64,000 bases of DNA from Glandiceps talaboti (taxonomy: Eukaryota; Hemichordata; Enteropneusta; Spengelidae): positions 11,728,440 to 11,792,439 of the forward strand of contig NC_135571.1 of NCBI RefSeq assembly GCF_964340395.1, in the 5' to 3' direction. Position 1 is the stretch's first letter. The number at the start of each line of letters is the position of its first letter. Below, one piece after another: positions 31,430-43,746 of the stretch. A program made the translations under genes and the position numbers. The notes beneath the pieces were generated by a model, which was given only the letters and a program-made list of their open reading frames with translations, made no database searches and had not been told where the DNA came from.

Positions 31430-32758
31430 TTATTTCTCTTTGTCAAAAATACTCTCCGGCAGAACTCGGTAGAGCGAACTTTCAGCTGTGATGCCATCTT
31501 GAAGTTTTAAACTTCTTACTTTCTCCAATAACTCTAGACCTTCTTTCAAATCTTCACCAGGCTTGGTTAACTCTGCACGTACAATGTATGAGAACGGATT
31601 GCGAGAAACGTCTGTGAATCTCTTATATAAGCCAGCGTTGTGAAAACCAGCTGATGACGTACTTTGCATCAGGTTTGCACCAGACAATTCTTTCCATGTG
31701 GTTTCCAATTCATCCGTATTCACACCATCAGTCACCTGCAGAGTGGAGAAGTAATATGTATCAACAACGCAGAATATAACATTCTCGGGGGAACTGATTT
31801 TCGCTCAAACTTGTACGTTGCTGTTTTTGCCTCACTTCCTCTTCTCAGATCAACAAACGCAACAGTTTGTATGCTTAAGGTATTGCATTAAAGATGAGAT
31901 TTACTAGACATAAAACAAATTGCTTTTCCAGTTAAGCAAACAAGTGTCAAGTATGGTTTCTTGTCAATCTTGCCTGATGTCTAATGTTCCTGTCTAATAA
32001 CAATAGTAACACTGAAAAATATAGAGTTTTGTTCTTCATACTGATCTTATTCAAGTTCAAATTCAAAGTAGTTGGCTTTTGATTGGAAAATCCAGCTAAC
32101 CATCAGCTGATCAGAAAAAAAGTTTCAACCTTAAATAATTGTTTCTGTCTGTGCCATCAAAAAGGAAAATTATGAATAGTTGTCAGGTTATATGTATTAC
32201 TATATATATTATAGCGTATTAATTCATTTCATTACATATGCATATTCTTACATATCATTAAGTGATACCTGCATATGAAAAAATATGACAGAATTATCAC
32301 AATTGAGTCCAATACATGTAAACTACACACCTGTACTGTTGCGTTGTTATAATCACTATTGTATATATTTTATGTAACAGACTAACTTACCACCATTACA
32401 GAGTACATTTAATATAATATTCTCACGTGAACAAAATGATGATGAGCTCCCCCGGAATTCAATACATTTTGCAAGACGGTTGTCAATCCATGTCTGTACT
32501 TTTATTCCTTTAACTTTGTTTTACCTTAAAACATGTGGTGAGAAAGACAGAACTGTCTCCCTTGGGCACTGCAGGACTGATTGGTTCACCGTCAAAGGTA
32601 GCTATTTCCAAATATCCCCCTAGAAAGACATAAAGTTTAGTAATATACATCCATATAAAATGAACACGATTGTATATATATCATATTGTCTACCTGGAGA
32701 GAGAAGTGCTCGATGCAATATTAGGTACGACTTTTAACATATCCTTATGCCTTGGATT

Positions 32759-32805
<47 letters not shown>

Positions 32806-33677
32806 GTACACGGCTAGATTTGTTGAAATGATGTAATGTAATAAAATGTACGTAATAATATAATAAAATATCCTGACGCCAGATGGCGCAATGCTCATAT
32901 ATCGGCAGTAATATATATATAACACAGTACGTTGTGACATACCAGGATGGCTAACCCGGCCTGACTGTTTGTACTTAGACATCTCAGCACCCCACTCAGC
33001 AGTCGCCAATTCCGGACGAAACACTGGAAGCTGGTCACTATCAAATTGGGCGAAGTTATAATACTTGTACGTCTCTGTGTAACACAACAAATATAAACAG
33101 TGATATTTGAAATGGTAAATATGCGATGAAACAAAAACATATACATATAATTTCAAGTTTCCGTCGACTTTGACGACAAGCCATAAATCGAGCATTATCA
33201 ATAATTATTTGAAATTATTTCGTACATCGTGTCATACATTGACAATTATACCGTTTTCAAAGCCGTACCACACGTATACAGAATTAACGGTTACATTTGC
33301 AGTATTTTGTACGGATGGGAATTGTTTAAAATATTCCAAAGTAATTAAAATCATTACCTGTTGGTAGATCTGTGACATCTCACGTGATTATCAGTGCAAT
33401 CTCACGTGATTCCATAACTACTGAATGGTGATATCAAATCCAGGCTGTTACTGTCACAGCTTATTTCGCCGTCTCTTACTTTACCAGGGTCGCAAAACTG
33501 AACAGAAAATTCCGACTTACCTGTTTCTATCAAATTCTTGTGCAGCTGTGTTCTCATAAAGTGTGGATTTTTCATCACCATATCTGCCGTCATTTTCCAT
33601 GAGTTGTAAAAGGCCTGGTGACCTTCATTGCCAATTTTAGAGAAGAAGTTGAAAAAGTTTCGTATCGTCACTGCCAT
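31430..33677 (-). CDS. Two-domain ABM-type protein, paralogue B, 229 aa
   Basis: Exons on the minus strand are 33677-33521, 33074-32943, 32619-32525 and 31735-31430. The lengths (157, 132, 95, 306) are identical to copy A, as are the intron phases. The frame is intact throughout and differences from A are mostly conservative (MAVTIRNFFNFF against MSVTIRNLFNFF; VFLTTCFK against VFLTTGYK). That is consistent with purifying selection on both copies after duplication. Intron 2 has a long (GT)n tract at 32761-32803. Confidence 0.8.
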
Positions 33678-33918
33678 ACTTGACTTGTTCGATGTTGTAA
33701 GCTGTATGTATGGGAATAAAACAGAGTTTAGAATATGTATGGCAGTAAGGCTGAGTTTAGAAATATTGTATTGCCACCGGTATGTGTGCAGTTCTCACTG
33801 CTGTAAGCTTAAAACGAGGGGTAGTAAAACAAGATATGTGTTTTGTCTTGTCACCAACTGGAAAGCACAAACACTATCCATAGTATAACAATCAAACCAG
33901 AAAGACTGCACAGTTTCA

Positions 33919-34168
33919 ATAGGGAACTTGCAATCCAGACTGAGCATGCTCAGACGCAGAGGACTATGGGATTATCTGTGGTTATCGTAATACCTAATAT
34001 TGAGCTACTGATAAAATAAACCTCTCACAATTGTCAGGGTGACTATGAATTGATTATTTGTGGTTACAAACAATGTAACAATATCGTTTACAATGCCTAT
34101 TGATTAGTATTTATTATCATATGTCCCATGATGCAACATTCAACATGGCGGGTTTTCAAGTCCCCTAT
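33919..34168 (+). mobile_element. MITE copy 1, ~250 bp
   Basis: The left end atagggaacttgcaatcc and right end ttttcaagtcccctat are inverted repeats. Inside are 'gagcatgctcagacgcag' and 'caacattcaacatggcgg', both shared with 38441-38677. No coding capacity. Confidence 0.8.
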
Positions 34169-34424
34169 TAGGCGGCCATTTCACCTATATCGAGTTTTTT
34201 CCAAATTACACTGTCCTTAGTATATATATATTTGTTATTTTGTGAGAGTAAATAAACGCACTACCGTTATATATAACGACAGTTTCAACAGTTTTTATTT
34301 AAAATCATTTCAAAAATTTAACGACCTTATCTAAATTTGAATTTGATCATTTGTTCAATCATTTTTGTTGAAGATGAATAAATGTATATGTGTATGGTAA
34401 ATACGTCACTGTCATCACAAATAA

Positions 34425-34457
<33 letters not shown>

Positions 34458-34469
34458 AATAATAGATTT

Positions 34470-34781
34470 TCCGGTTCCAAGATGCATTGCACGAGAGGAG
34501 GACGTCGCTTATGTTGTTACATGTAGTCTTGTTTTGTCTATATTACGTTTGAAATAACATTTTCATCAGGAAATTATGGAAACACATATTGTCCTCTTTG
34601 ATTATGAGTGATTTTATAGAACAAAGACTAAACATCATCAATAACACACCGTGATTTTACAGGTGAACCCACGGTACGGTCAGGTGACCATCCCCAAGTA
34701 GCGTGTGCAAACCCCTCAGCGTATACACAATACATGGTATTATATTGAGGGACGCGCAATGCATCTTGGAACCGGCAACAG
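34470..34781 (+). mobile_element. ~310-bp element with perfect 20-bp terminal inverted repeats
   Basis: ccggttccaagatgcattgc at the left is exactly matched by gcaatgcatcttggaaccgg at the right. The interior is non-coding. No clear target duplication was seen. It is present only in duplication copy B, so it arrived after the duplication. Confidence 0.75.
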
Positions 34782-34996
34782 GTATATGCCTTATTGTTTG
34801 CCCAATTTGACAAAGTAGCACAAGCCGAGTTTCTAGCTTTTTATCCAAGTGTAAATACTTACATGAAACCTTGACTGAACTATTCTAGTACTATGTCAAT
34901 GTCGACACATGTCGTCTCTACATTTATTATTGTCTTCTGGCATTAATTGTTGAACAGTTATCGCATAATAAGGATATCATCAATATTCGGATACAT

Positions 34997-35075
34997 TTGA
35001 TAAATTACGTCATCAGATCGTTTATAACTTATATTATAACACCAGGTTTGAGTTCAGTCAATTGCAAGTGATGAT
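34997..35075 (-). repeat. Dispersed repeat, copy 1 (partner 58329-58409, opposite strand)
   Basis: The reverse complement shares 'cacttgcaattgactgaa', 'ataaacgatc(t/a)gatgac' and 'gtaattt' with 58329-58409. The class is unknown. Confidence 0.65.
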
Positions 35076-35984
35076 TAAATATGCAAGTGATGGTTAAGTT
35101 GCATACTACGAATATCTTTTAAATACGTAGCAAAAATACGTCAGACATCAACTCTGCAATTGTTCTTTGTTTAGAGATCTAGAAGCGTACACAAATATGT
35201 AAGTTTACAAGGTCACCATGTGCCATGACGGATTTTTGCATTAGCGGTTCAAGTGCGATTTTGCCAACTTGGTCAACCAGCAAGTCGGGTGTCATAAAAA
35301 AATTGTTTGCATCACTAAAGGTATTTGCAATGTCACTGATAATGAGTCAGTAAAACTGATAACAACTGATATGACATTAGGGGCTTCACACTTAAATATT
35401 GAGCTTAGCTTTGCCTGATGTGTTATGTAATAGTGCTTTATCACATTTGTAAATATTGCCAACAAACACTATTCAGTGATAAGAAAGAAAAGAAACCCCA
35501 CTTCCTTAGTTAATGGTTTGATTCTATAATGGTTACTCGTCAATTCCATACGTGACCAGCCTATCAGCAGCGGAGTTTCCATTGACAGATATATACTGTA
35601 AAAGTATATGGGTTAGTGTACTTCCTTGCGTCAATCACAGACAAGTAACTTGTTATTAGTCTGTGCGTCAATACACATGACTCTGAAATAAATGACAAAG
35701 TGCATTCGCTGTCTACAAGATTATATCATTGTTTGTTTACTAATTGTAGTGTATTTGTGTTTGGTATTACTCCAAGAACCAGTATGCACCACATTACCAT
35801 ACTAATTGATTCCTCATTGTCACCAATTAAAGTCAGCATACAACGAGTAAACAGACTAGTACTATTGCTTTTCATTGAACCGACATGTATGAATAATTGA
35901 TACAGTTTTTTTATGTTTCCGTTATGATCTGAATTCAAAGCTCTGTCAAACCCCAACCTCTGTATCTTCCTTGTAAAGCTTAGG

Positions 35985-36440
35985 GTAGTGTCGCTGCCAG
36001 ACTCGTGACTATCTTCCCTAATCTTTGCATGTGTGCCGAGCAGCTTAGCCGCGAGACGATAGGGACTGACTTGTCTGGACAATTTCAACAGGTTTACTAT
36101 AGGCCCTAAAGACCTCACCCACGGCGGTGTGCAGTCCCCGGATGGGTTCGTACCAATGCTTGTTAGCGAAATTTCAAATTTACCCCTTTTCCCGAAATAT
36201 TTCAATGAAAACATCCCCCTTTTTAGTGAATCTGGGAGAAACCACTGCAAAAAACACCCCCTTATTTCCGAAATCTGGGAGTACAGGTTTACCTTCAAGG
36301 ACACTTAATTCCCCCCCCCCCCCCACTTCGTCTGGGACTGCCACCACTGGGGTACGAATCTAATGTTAGCGACAGTGTTGGGTCACAAACAGTAATTTCG
36401 AATCTTCAGTATTGTTTGCTGAAACTAATAACCTTGATTT
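35985..36440. mobile_element. ~455-bp insertion in duplication copy B
   Basis: Sequence matching copy A breaks after 'tatcttccttgtaa' near 35985 and resumes at 'agtaaagaatggtgtacg' near 36447. The insert is GC-richer, with a poly-C run at 36310-36325 and C-rich repeats such as 'ttaccccttttcccgaaat'. Its ends are not resolved. Confidence 0.55.
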
Positions 36441-36792
36441 CTCACAAGTAAAGAATGGTGTACGTAACTGTTACCTGTGTAGATGAACTTGAAAAATCAG
36501 CTGCCACTTCGTACGGACAACTAGGCTACCCACAGATGCAGATATATAATACACACGTTAGATCGGGGTCAAAGGTAAACACTCCCTAACTCACCGAATA
36601 TTTCAGGTCAAATAATGTAGAAAAAGGCAGAATTCGACAAGGAATAATGTATAAAAAAATAGACTGACTAAAGAATAGCACTGAAAAATTGATATGTTAA
36701 ACAAAACTAAACTAGACTTATTTTATTGAAGCCATGTGTTTTTGGTCAATTGTATTTCATCTATCACCACCTAGACACACACGCAGATCTTC

Positions 36793-37090
36793 AGATCTAT
36801 TGCCCAGATTGATTAAAGCAAGTGGGCTATATTTAATGCAGTTAACAAACTCTTCACCTCCAGATCTATTGCCCGGATTGATTAAAGCAAGTGGGCTATA
36901 TTTAATGCAGTTAACAAACTCTTCACCTCCAGATCTATTGCCCGGATTGATTAAAGCAAGTGGGCTATATTTAATGCAGTTAACAAACTCTTCACCTCCA
37001 GATCTATTGCCCGGATTGATTAAAGCAAGTGGGCTATATTTAATGCAGTTAACAAACTCTTCACCTCCAGATCTATTGCGCGGATTGATT
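36793..37090 (+). repeat. 69-bp tandem repeat, four full copies plus a partial
   Basis: Copies begin at 36793, 36862, 36931, 37000 and 37069 (agatctattgccc...). They are nearly identical, which implies recent expansion. The unit is 23 codons and open on both strands; the long frames here follow from that and lack any start, splice or family support. Confidence 0.93.
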
Positions 37091-37662
37091 AAACCAAGTA
37101 TCCTATTTTTAAAACTCTTATTTACAATATTTTTCAACGAGGAACACACATAATGAAATAAGTTCACCCTTGGTCGATGTTTATGTGACAGAACAGACAC
37201 GTTGCATATTGTGAAACCTTCTAACTCGTACATCGTTTTGACAACAACGAATATTAAAAGATACACTGTGAGAATAGAGACATTTGAGAGTATGACATGG
37301 CACCAGGTTGAATTGTATATATCACATATATCTTGCTTCATCATGTATGTTATATTTTATGTACGTGTTTCCAACCTGTCTGACTACTTCTAATTTAATC
37401 TTGATTAACAATATAACAATACTGTAAACATTTTAATCAGATCAAAGGACACTAGATTTATATCGAACAGGTTTTGGGAGAGCAGCATGTCCGAGTTTCG
37501 AACATTACTAACTTACAAATCCTGACTGACATTAACGACAACACTGTAACAACACTGTTTTTTATCAGATCAAAGGGCACCGGATTTATTTGGAACAGAT
37601 TTTGGGAGAGCGCCCTGTCTGTCTCTCTGTCTCTGTCTGTCTCTCTGATTGTCTGTCTGCCC

Positions 37663-37902
<240 letters not shown>

Positions 37903-37959
37903 ATTACGCTCTGCCACTGCGGCATAGAGCACTGTCTTAGCAGATTGATACTCACCGAG

Positions 37960-38053
<94 letters not shown>
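37903..38053 (+). repeat. Terminal segment plus (TA)n of the hammerhead element
   Basis: 'ttacgctctgccactgcgg' to 'gatactcaccgagtta' (37903-37963) is followed by about 90 bp of TA. The same segment recurs reversed at 39489-39552 and 57649-57704. Confidence 0.85.
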
Positions 38054-38055
<2 letters not shown>

Positions 38056-38440
38056 TGTGTGTGTGTGTGTGTGTGTTTATTTGCACAATGTTACTTTCAT
38101 GAACATTTTTTAAGTAATATAGACATTAAAAGTTTGAAATGTTTTCATTGCCCTTATATGGTAGGCATTCAATTGACATTTTGAATATGTCACTTTACTT
38201 GTTTTACCATTTTAATGACAATTACAACATCAAAGATTCATTGCATTATATAGTAAACCAGAGGTGACAGAGTAGGACCGTGTACTTCTAGATTAAAGTG
38301 AAATAAACTGTTCAAACGTTTGCTGTTACTTTCTTTAAAAAAAGTTCAACCCCTTCTCTGTTAAAATCAGGAAAACAAAATTTAGATTTCAGTACAAATG
38401 TATGATGAAATAGACATCAACATATTACGAAATGAAGCTA

Positions 38441-38677
38441 ATAGGGAACTTCCAATCCTGACTGAGTATGCTCAGACGCAAAGGACTATGGGCTTATCTG
38501 TGGTCATTGCAATACCAAATCTGGTGCTACTGATAACATTAACCTCCAACAATGGTCTGGGTAACTATGAATTGATTATTTGTTACAAATAATGTATCAA
38601 CATTGTTTACAATTAGTATTCATTATTACGTTTCTCATGATCCAACATTCAACATGGCGGGATTGCAAGTTCCCTAT
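38441..38677 (+). mobile_element. MITE copy 2, ~237 bp
   Basis: Ends atagggaacttccaatcc and gggattgcaagttccctat are inverted repeats. The interior matches 33919-34168, including 'agtatgctcagacgcaaagg' and 'aacattcaacatggcgg'. A fragment of the same family (ggtgctactgataacatta) is at about 39568-39590. Confidence 0.82.
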
Positions 38678-39318
38678 TTTGGAAACCAGCATAGCCACCA
38701 AATAATACCTTAATTCTGGGAGATTTTCGGCTTCCTTGAAAATAAGGCGAGGGACCATCAAATTTCTTATTTCAAAAGAACCAGACGCAAGTTTCCATAT
38801 TACAAAGTTATGAGAGATTTTAAGGACTCTGATAGGGGGTCAACTTGATTTCGTGTACACATGGTACATTAAATTTTAGACATTTTTTATCACTTCTACA
38901 TGCCATTTTAACTAGAGTTTTCGTCCCTTTCTTATTGAGTAATCCCGATTGACAGTAAGTAAAACAGTAACATGTTGTTGTGAACAGGTGGAGGGGATAA
39001 TACGGCATCTAGGGTAGATTGCAATTTTCTTTCCCATATCACCTCTATCTGTAGATTTCATTTTAAATCTGGGGAGGTTTTTTTTGTAATTTTCTTATTA
39101 TTAAATCTTGACTGACAAATAAGACAATAACACATTGTTGTGCCACTGTAAACAGGTGGAGGGGATCATATGGTATCAACATAAATTGCAAATATATTTT
39201 CGTGTATAACCACTGTACATTTGACTAGAATTGAATCTTTCAAAAGCCTTTTTCTTATTTTTTCGACGAGATCATAAGGCACTACATACAATTTGGACAT
39301 ATTTTGCCACATAAGAGC

Positions 39319-39350
<32 letters not shown>

Positions 39351-39438
39351 CCAGCCTTTGTGTGCGAGACTGCTTTTCTGTCAGTCTGTCTGTTGTCTAT
39401 GCATAGGTATATGTGAATAGGTAGGGAGGTGTAAGGTA

Positions 39439-39439
<1 letters not shown>

Positions 39440-39490
<51 letters not shown>

Positions 39491-39552
39491 CTCGGTGAGT
39501 ATCAATCTTCTAAGACAGTGCTCTATACCGCCGTGGCAGAGCGTAATAGTTT
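39440..39552 (-). repeat. (TA)n plus reversed hammerhead-element terminal segment
   Basis: A TA tract (39440-39489) is followed by 'taactcggtgagtatcaatc' and 'ctctgccacgg' on the reverse strand. This is the 37903-37963 segment in opposite orientation, truncated before the hammerhead. Confidence 0.85.
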
Positions 39553-39915
39553 AACAATTTAAAATCTGGTGCTACTGATAACATTAATTTAACGTAATAG
39601 AGCAAAATCTGTTCCAAAACTATATATATATATATGCCTGCCTCTCTGCATGCCTGTCTGTGCATAGGTACATGTAAATAGGTAGATATATATAGGTTTA
39701 AGGTAGTGTGTGTGTGTATATATAGTGAGCTACAGTTGCATGGACAACATGGGTAAAATCACATATGCTCACAACAAATCCTTGAAAAGTAGAACCGAAC
39801 TTATCAGCAAATGCAGACATGCTAATAAGTTCTTACTTTAAAATGCGTAAATTTTATTTACATATATTTTTGTGTACACACAGCCGTATAGCAAGAATCA
39901 GTCTTTTTTGTTGCC

Positions 39916-40658
39916 TAATTTCATAATCAGACAGCATGAGACTCTATCACATATTGGTATTGTCATTCATCCTAAAGTACCATTGCATGATATTAATACT
40001 ATGTTTCAGATGATCACCCCAATGGCCTGTTCATATCAAACAACAGGAACGAAAAACGTACAGTATTTTAACGGTTAACTCATAAATCAAACTATACCTG
40101 AGTTTATGGTGTGTCAGACGTGTCGTTTATTTAATACTTTGGTTTAAACTATATTAAAATAAACAATGATAACATTTTTCAGATTGCGTTGTCATGATTT
40201 TAGTATCGATCACATGTTTGCTGTGTAACCTTTCCCAAAATACATAACCAACGGCATTGGTAATTTCATACACGTTGCATACTAATTTCATAATCAGACA
40301 GCATGAGACCCTATCACATATTGGTATTGTCATTCATCCTAAAGTACCATTGCATGATATTAATACTATGTTTCAGATGATCACCCCAACGGCCTGTTCA
40401 TATCAAACAACGGGAACGAAAAACGTACAGTGAGTCAATAATTTTAACGGTTAACTCATAAATCAAACTATACCTGAGTTTATGGTGTGTCAGACGTGTC
40501 GTTTATTTAATACTTTGGTTTAAACTATATTAAAATAAACAATGATAACATTTTTCAGATTGCGTTGTCATGATTTTAGTATCGATCACATGTTTGGTGT
40601 GTAACCTTTCCCAAAATACATAACCAACGGCATTGGTAATTTCATACACGTTGCATAC
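39916..40658 (+). repeat. Recent tandem duplication, unit ~367 bp
   Basis: Copy 1 39916-40282 and copy 2 40283-40658 are almost identical. They differ by a few substitutions and one short insertion (tgagtcaata) after 'aaaacgtacagt'. No exon was recognised inside. Confidence 0.95.
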
Positions 40659-41170
40659 GTCAAAGATATACGTTTTTAATTACATTCGACTTAGTGAGCT
40701 ATTGTCCGAGTCTTTCCATCGTTAGATCACTCGAATCAGGTAAAATTTGGTTCAGTTTGGGAAACTTTATTCGTCAATTTCTTCTATCCAGACATATTTA
40801 TACATTATATTTGGGATGATGACGATCTTAAGGATATTGACAAAATTGGTAGGTAGAGCTTGAGATAAACATGATGCAGACGTTTAATGTTTCTGCAAGA
40901 ATGACAGTCAATGATTGGTTTATACTTTATTGCAGATAAAGAAGACCTGTCATGCTGGTGCAAGAATCGCATCATTTTCGGCTTCATATATATGCTATTA
41001 TATCGACGAACAAAACATGTCACACAGTATATATTACAATAATCGCATTAATTTCGATTTGTTCAATGAGAGGAATCATTCCTTTGTCATGTTATTTTAT
41101 TTTATTTTATGAATGACTCAACATCTGATGATACTGTTCAACAGCTGTTACATATTTTCCTTGTGCCTAG

Positions 41171-41269
41171 GTGCTTCATAAATATGATCGAAAGTCAGCA
41201 AAATCAGTCCCCAGCAAGCTGTAGTCCTGTAAACATTGAAGGAAACAATTTAGCCAGCGTCTTTGAAAA
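41171..41269 (+). other. Exon-like segment upstream of the VWD gene
   Basis: It is bounded by a good acceptor (ccttgtgcctag) and a strong donor (GAAAA|GTAAGT), and one frame is open throughout (CFINMIESQQNQSPASCSPV, then NIEGNNLASVFE). Splicing to the acceptor at 41388 would hit a stop before the VWD start codon. It is therefore either a 5' UTR exon of that gene or the end of something else. Confidence 0.4.
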
Positions 41270-41397
41270 GTAAGTGGCAGTTTGACGTCTCTAAATTATC
41301 ATATATGTATATATTATAACTTTTTAATTGCACAACTGACAAAGTAACCTGATATATTTTGAAGCAAATTATTTAATTTCTTTCTAAGGATCCCAAG

Positions 41398-43669
41398 ATG
41401 AAAGCTTTCGCAATTATATTTTTGATGCTGATCATCGGAGCATTTTCTGCTGTTATCAAGAACCAGAAGAGAAATGTAAGGAATGGTCTAATTTTACTTA
41501 ATATAATAGTACGTTTTGTAACATAGTTAAAAAGTCTCGCCAGAAACAGTGGATGTGGAAACTGACATATACTTAAAAAGACAATATAAAACTGTGCTTC
41601 CACTCTGTAATGGAGGTACATCTGATGAGAAGAAACCAATAACACAGAGACCATGTGGAAAACAGCGCAAAATATAACTACCTCAAGTAGACATTCACAC
41701 ATGAAAGAAATATATATATAAAAAATCTACCTACCTCACCTATTCTAAAATTGAGTCTAATCGGAACCACACAATTTGTAGGTCTAAGGATCGCCGACCG
41801 GTACAGTTTGAAATCCCAATGTTATTTACTTAACTGAATTTTTTGCGTCTTATAAACTTTGTAATTTTAGATCTATAGCAGTATAGTTTTAGAAACTTTT
41901 AAAAAGGGTTAGAATTCCACGCAAGGAACGCAGAAACTTTTGCATTCAGTCGTTTAAACTAACATTGTATTTCAGTAGATAGTTTCTAAGCAAGTGGTGG
42001 TATTCAGTCTCTTAAACTAACTATCGTTTTAATATATTGCAACAAGTTCGATCTCCATGCATCGCACCCAGTTGTCTGTTCAACTAACAGTGTTGTTTTA
42101 CATTTTACAGGTACCAAGTATTCTTGGTAAGATGAAACGAGATGGTGAGTGATATTGAAAGACAAGATTTTCTTTATTTACTCATTTTTTAAGTTTACTG
42201 CTGAAACAGCCTTTTTCTTATTTTTTTCTTTCTTTCAAAATGGATTTCATCAAACTTGCAAACTTTTCAGCAAGCGGTGTCCAAAAACATGCGCACTGCT
42301 TTACTCTTAGATTCATGGCATCGTTAGTACGGGAATAGGTTTGAATCTCGTCGACGTCGGCTTTGTATCAAAACACACTGTGTTGTTGATAACAACAGCA
42401 ACAATATATCACATTAATGATGTATCGTATGTTATTTTTGTCTTGAGTCTCATAGATTAGATTAAATGTTCCTTATCTTTTATTTGATTTTATCTCATTT
42501 TATTTCTAAATTTTAAAACTATTAGGGAAAATCTATTGTCTTATCTGGTATAGTGAAACGAATTTTACAAAATTATATATTGTAGTGTTCATTGATAATG
42601 TGAGAGAAGCCAATGGTTTCCTGCATCACCGTCGTCAAAGACGTGGTAATGAAGAAGAAGAACAAGGGGGTGGTGAAGAACAAGAGCAAGGGGGTAGTGA
42701 AGAAGAAGAAAGAGATGGTGAGAATGTCTATTTCAATCTCATTTCTCTAAATTTGAATTGTAGTAATGCTCACTCGTAAATCGTTTTTTAATAACTGTAT
42801 AATTATAGCATTTCATCATCAATACAGCTACGTCGCCATACCCCACTGCTGATCAGTAAATGTACATCGTCATCATCATCGTCACACTATGGTTTCCGAA
42901 CACTGTAGCGAAGTTTTAATACTTGGTCAAAATATAGCAAAATATTGCGGATTACTATTTGTTCACTTGGAACTCTAATTCAATATTTTATTATCACAGT
43001 ACGCCAGCCCCTTGTAGCAAATTTACTCACCCTCTGTTTTACAATTACATATTCTATTTCGTATCTAGAGAATAGAAACTCGTGCAATCTGCTAATAACA
43101 ATAAAGTTAAATCCGACTTTGTTTACTGTACAGTATCGATCCTCATCACGCATAATTAACTACACATTTTACATGCTTATCGTCATGTGACTGGCACGTG
43201 ACTACGTTCACCGATGTACATTATAATAGCAGTATGTATTCACTGACGTACATTCTTAATGAGGGTTTATCATCTCGAGATCATCATTTAACCACATTCA
43301 CTGACTTATATTTTGATTACAGGGTCGACAAGGGGTGATCCTCACATGACTACATTCGATGGACTTCGATATGACTACCAAGGTGTGTGTTCCTACGTTC
43401 TCTTCACCGATGGATGTGGATATTCACCCGCTACGTTCAGGGTTGAGTCGATCACGGAAGCTGGTGTTATGAAAGGCAACCCCATTGCTCGGGTAGCAGC
43501 AGCTACTATTCGACTGAACGTGGACCAGGTGAACGAGACAACTCTACATTTATACAAGGATGGTGTAGTTACGGTAAGTGTCAACTTCAAATAATGAATG
43601 AAGGCCATTCATTGATAGATAAAAAGTTGAAGTACACACGCTTGTTGTATACTAGTACATACTGTTCAT

Positions 43670-43746
<77 letters not shown>

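Larger units (their letters stand above)
31219..36785 (-). repeat. Segmental duplication, copy B
   Basis: It is homologous to 26344-30316. Relative to copy A it carries extra DNA: a MITE at 33919-34168, a terminal-inverted-repeat element at 34470-34781 and an insertion at about 35985-36440. It ends where a 69-bp repeat begins. Confidence 0.88.

Noticed and set aside
36734-37344. Open frames of 139 and 195 codons on opposite strands
   Set aside because: Produced by the 69-bp repeat being a multiple of three and stop-free on both strands; no splice or domain evidence.
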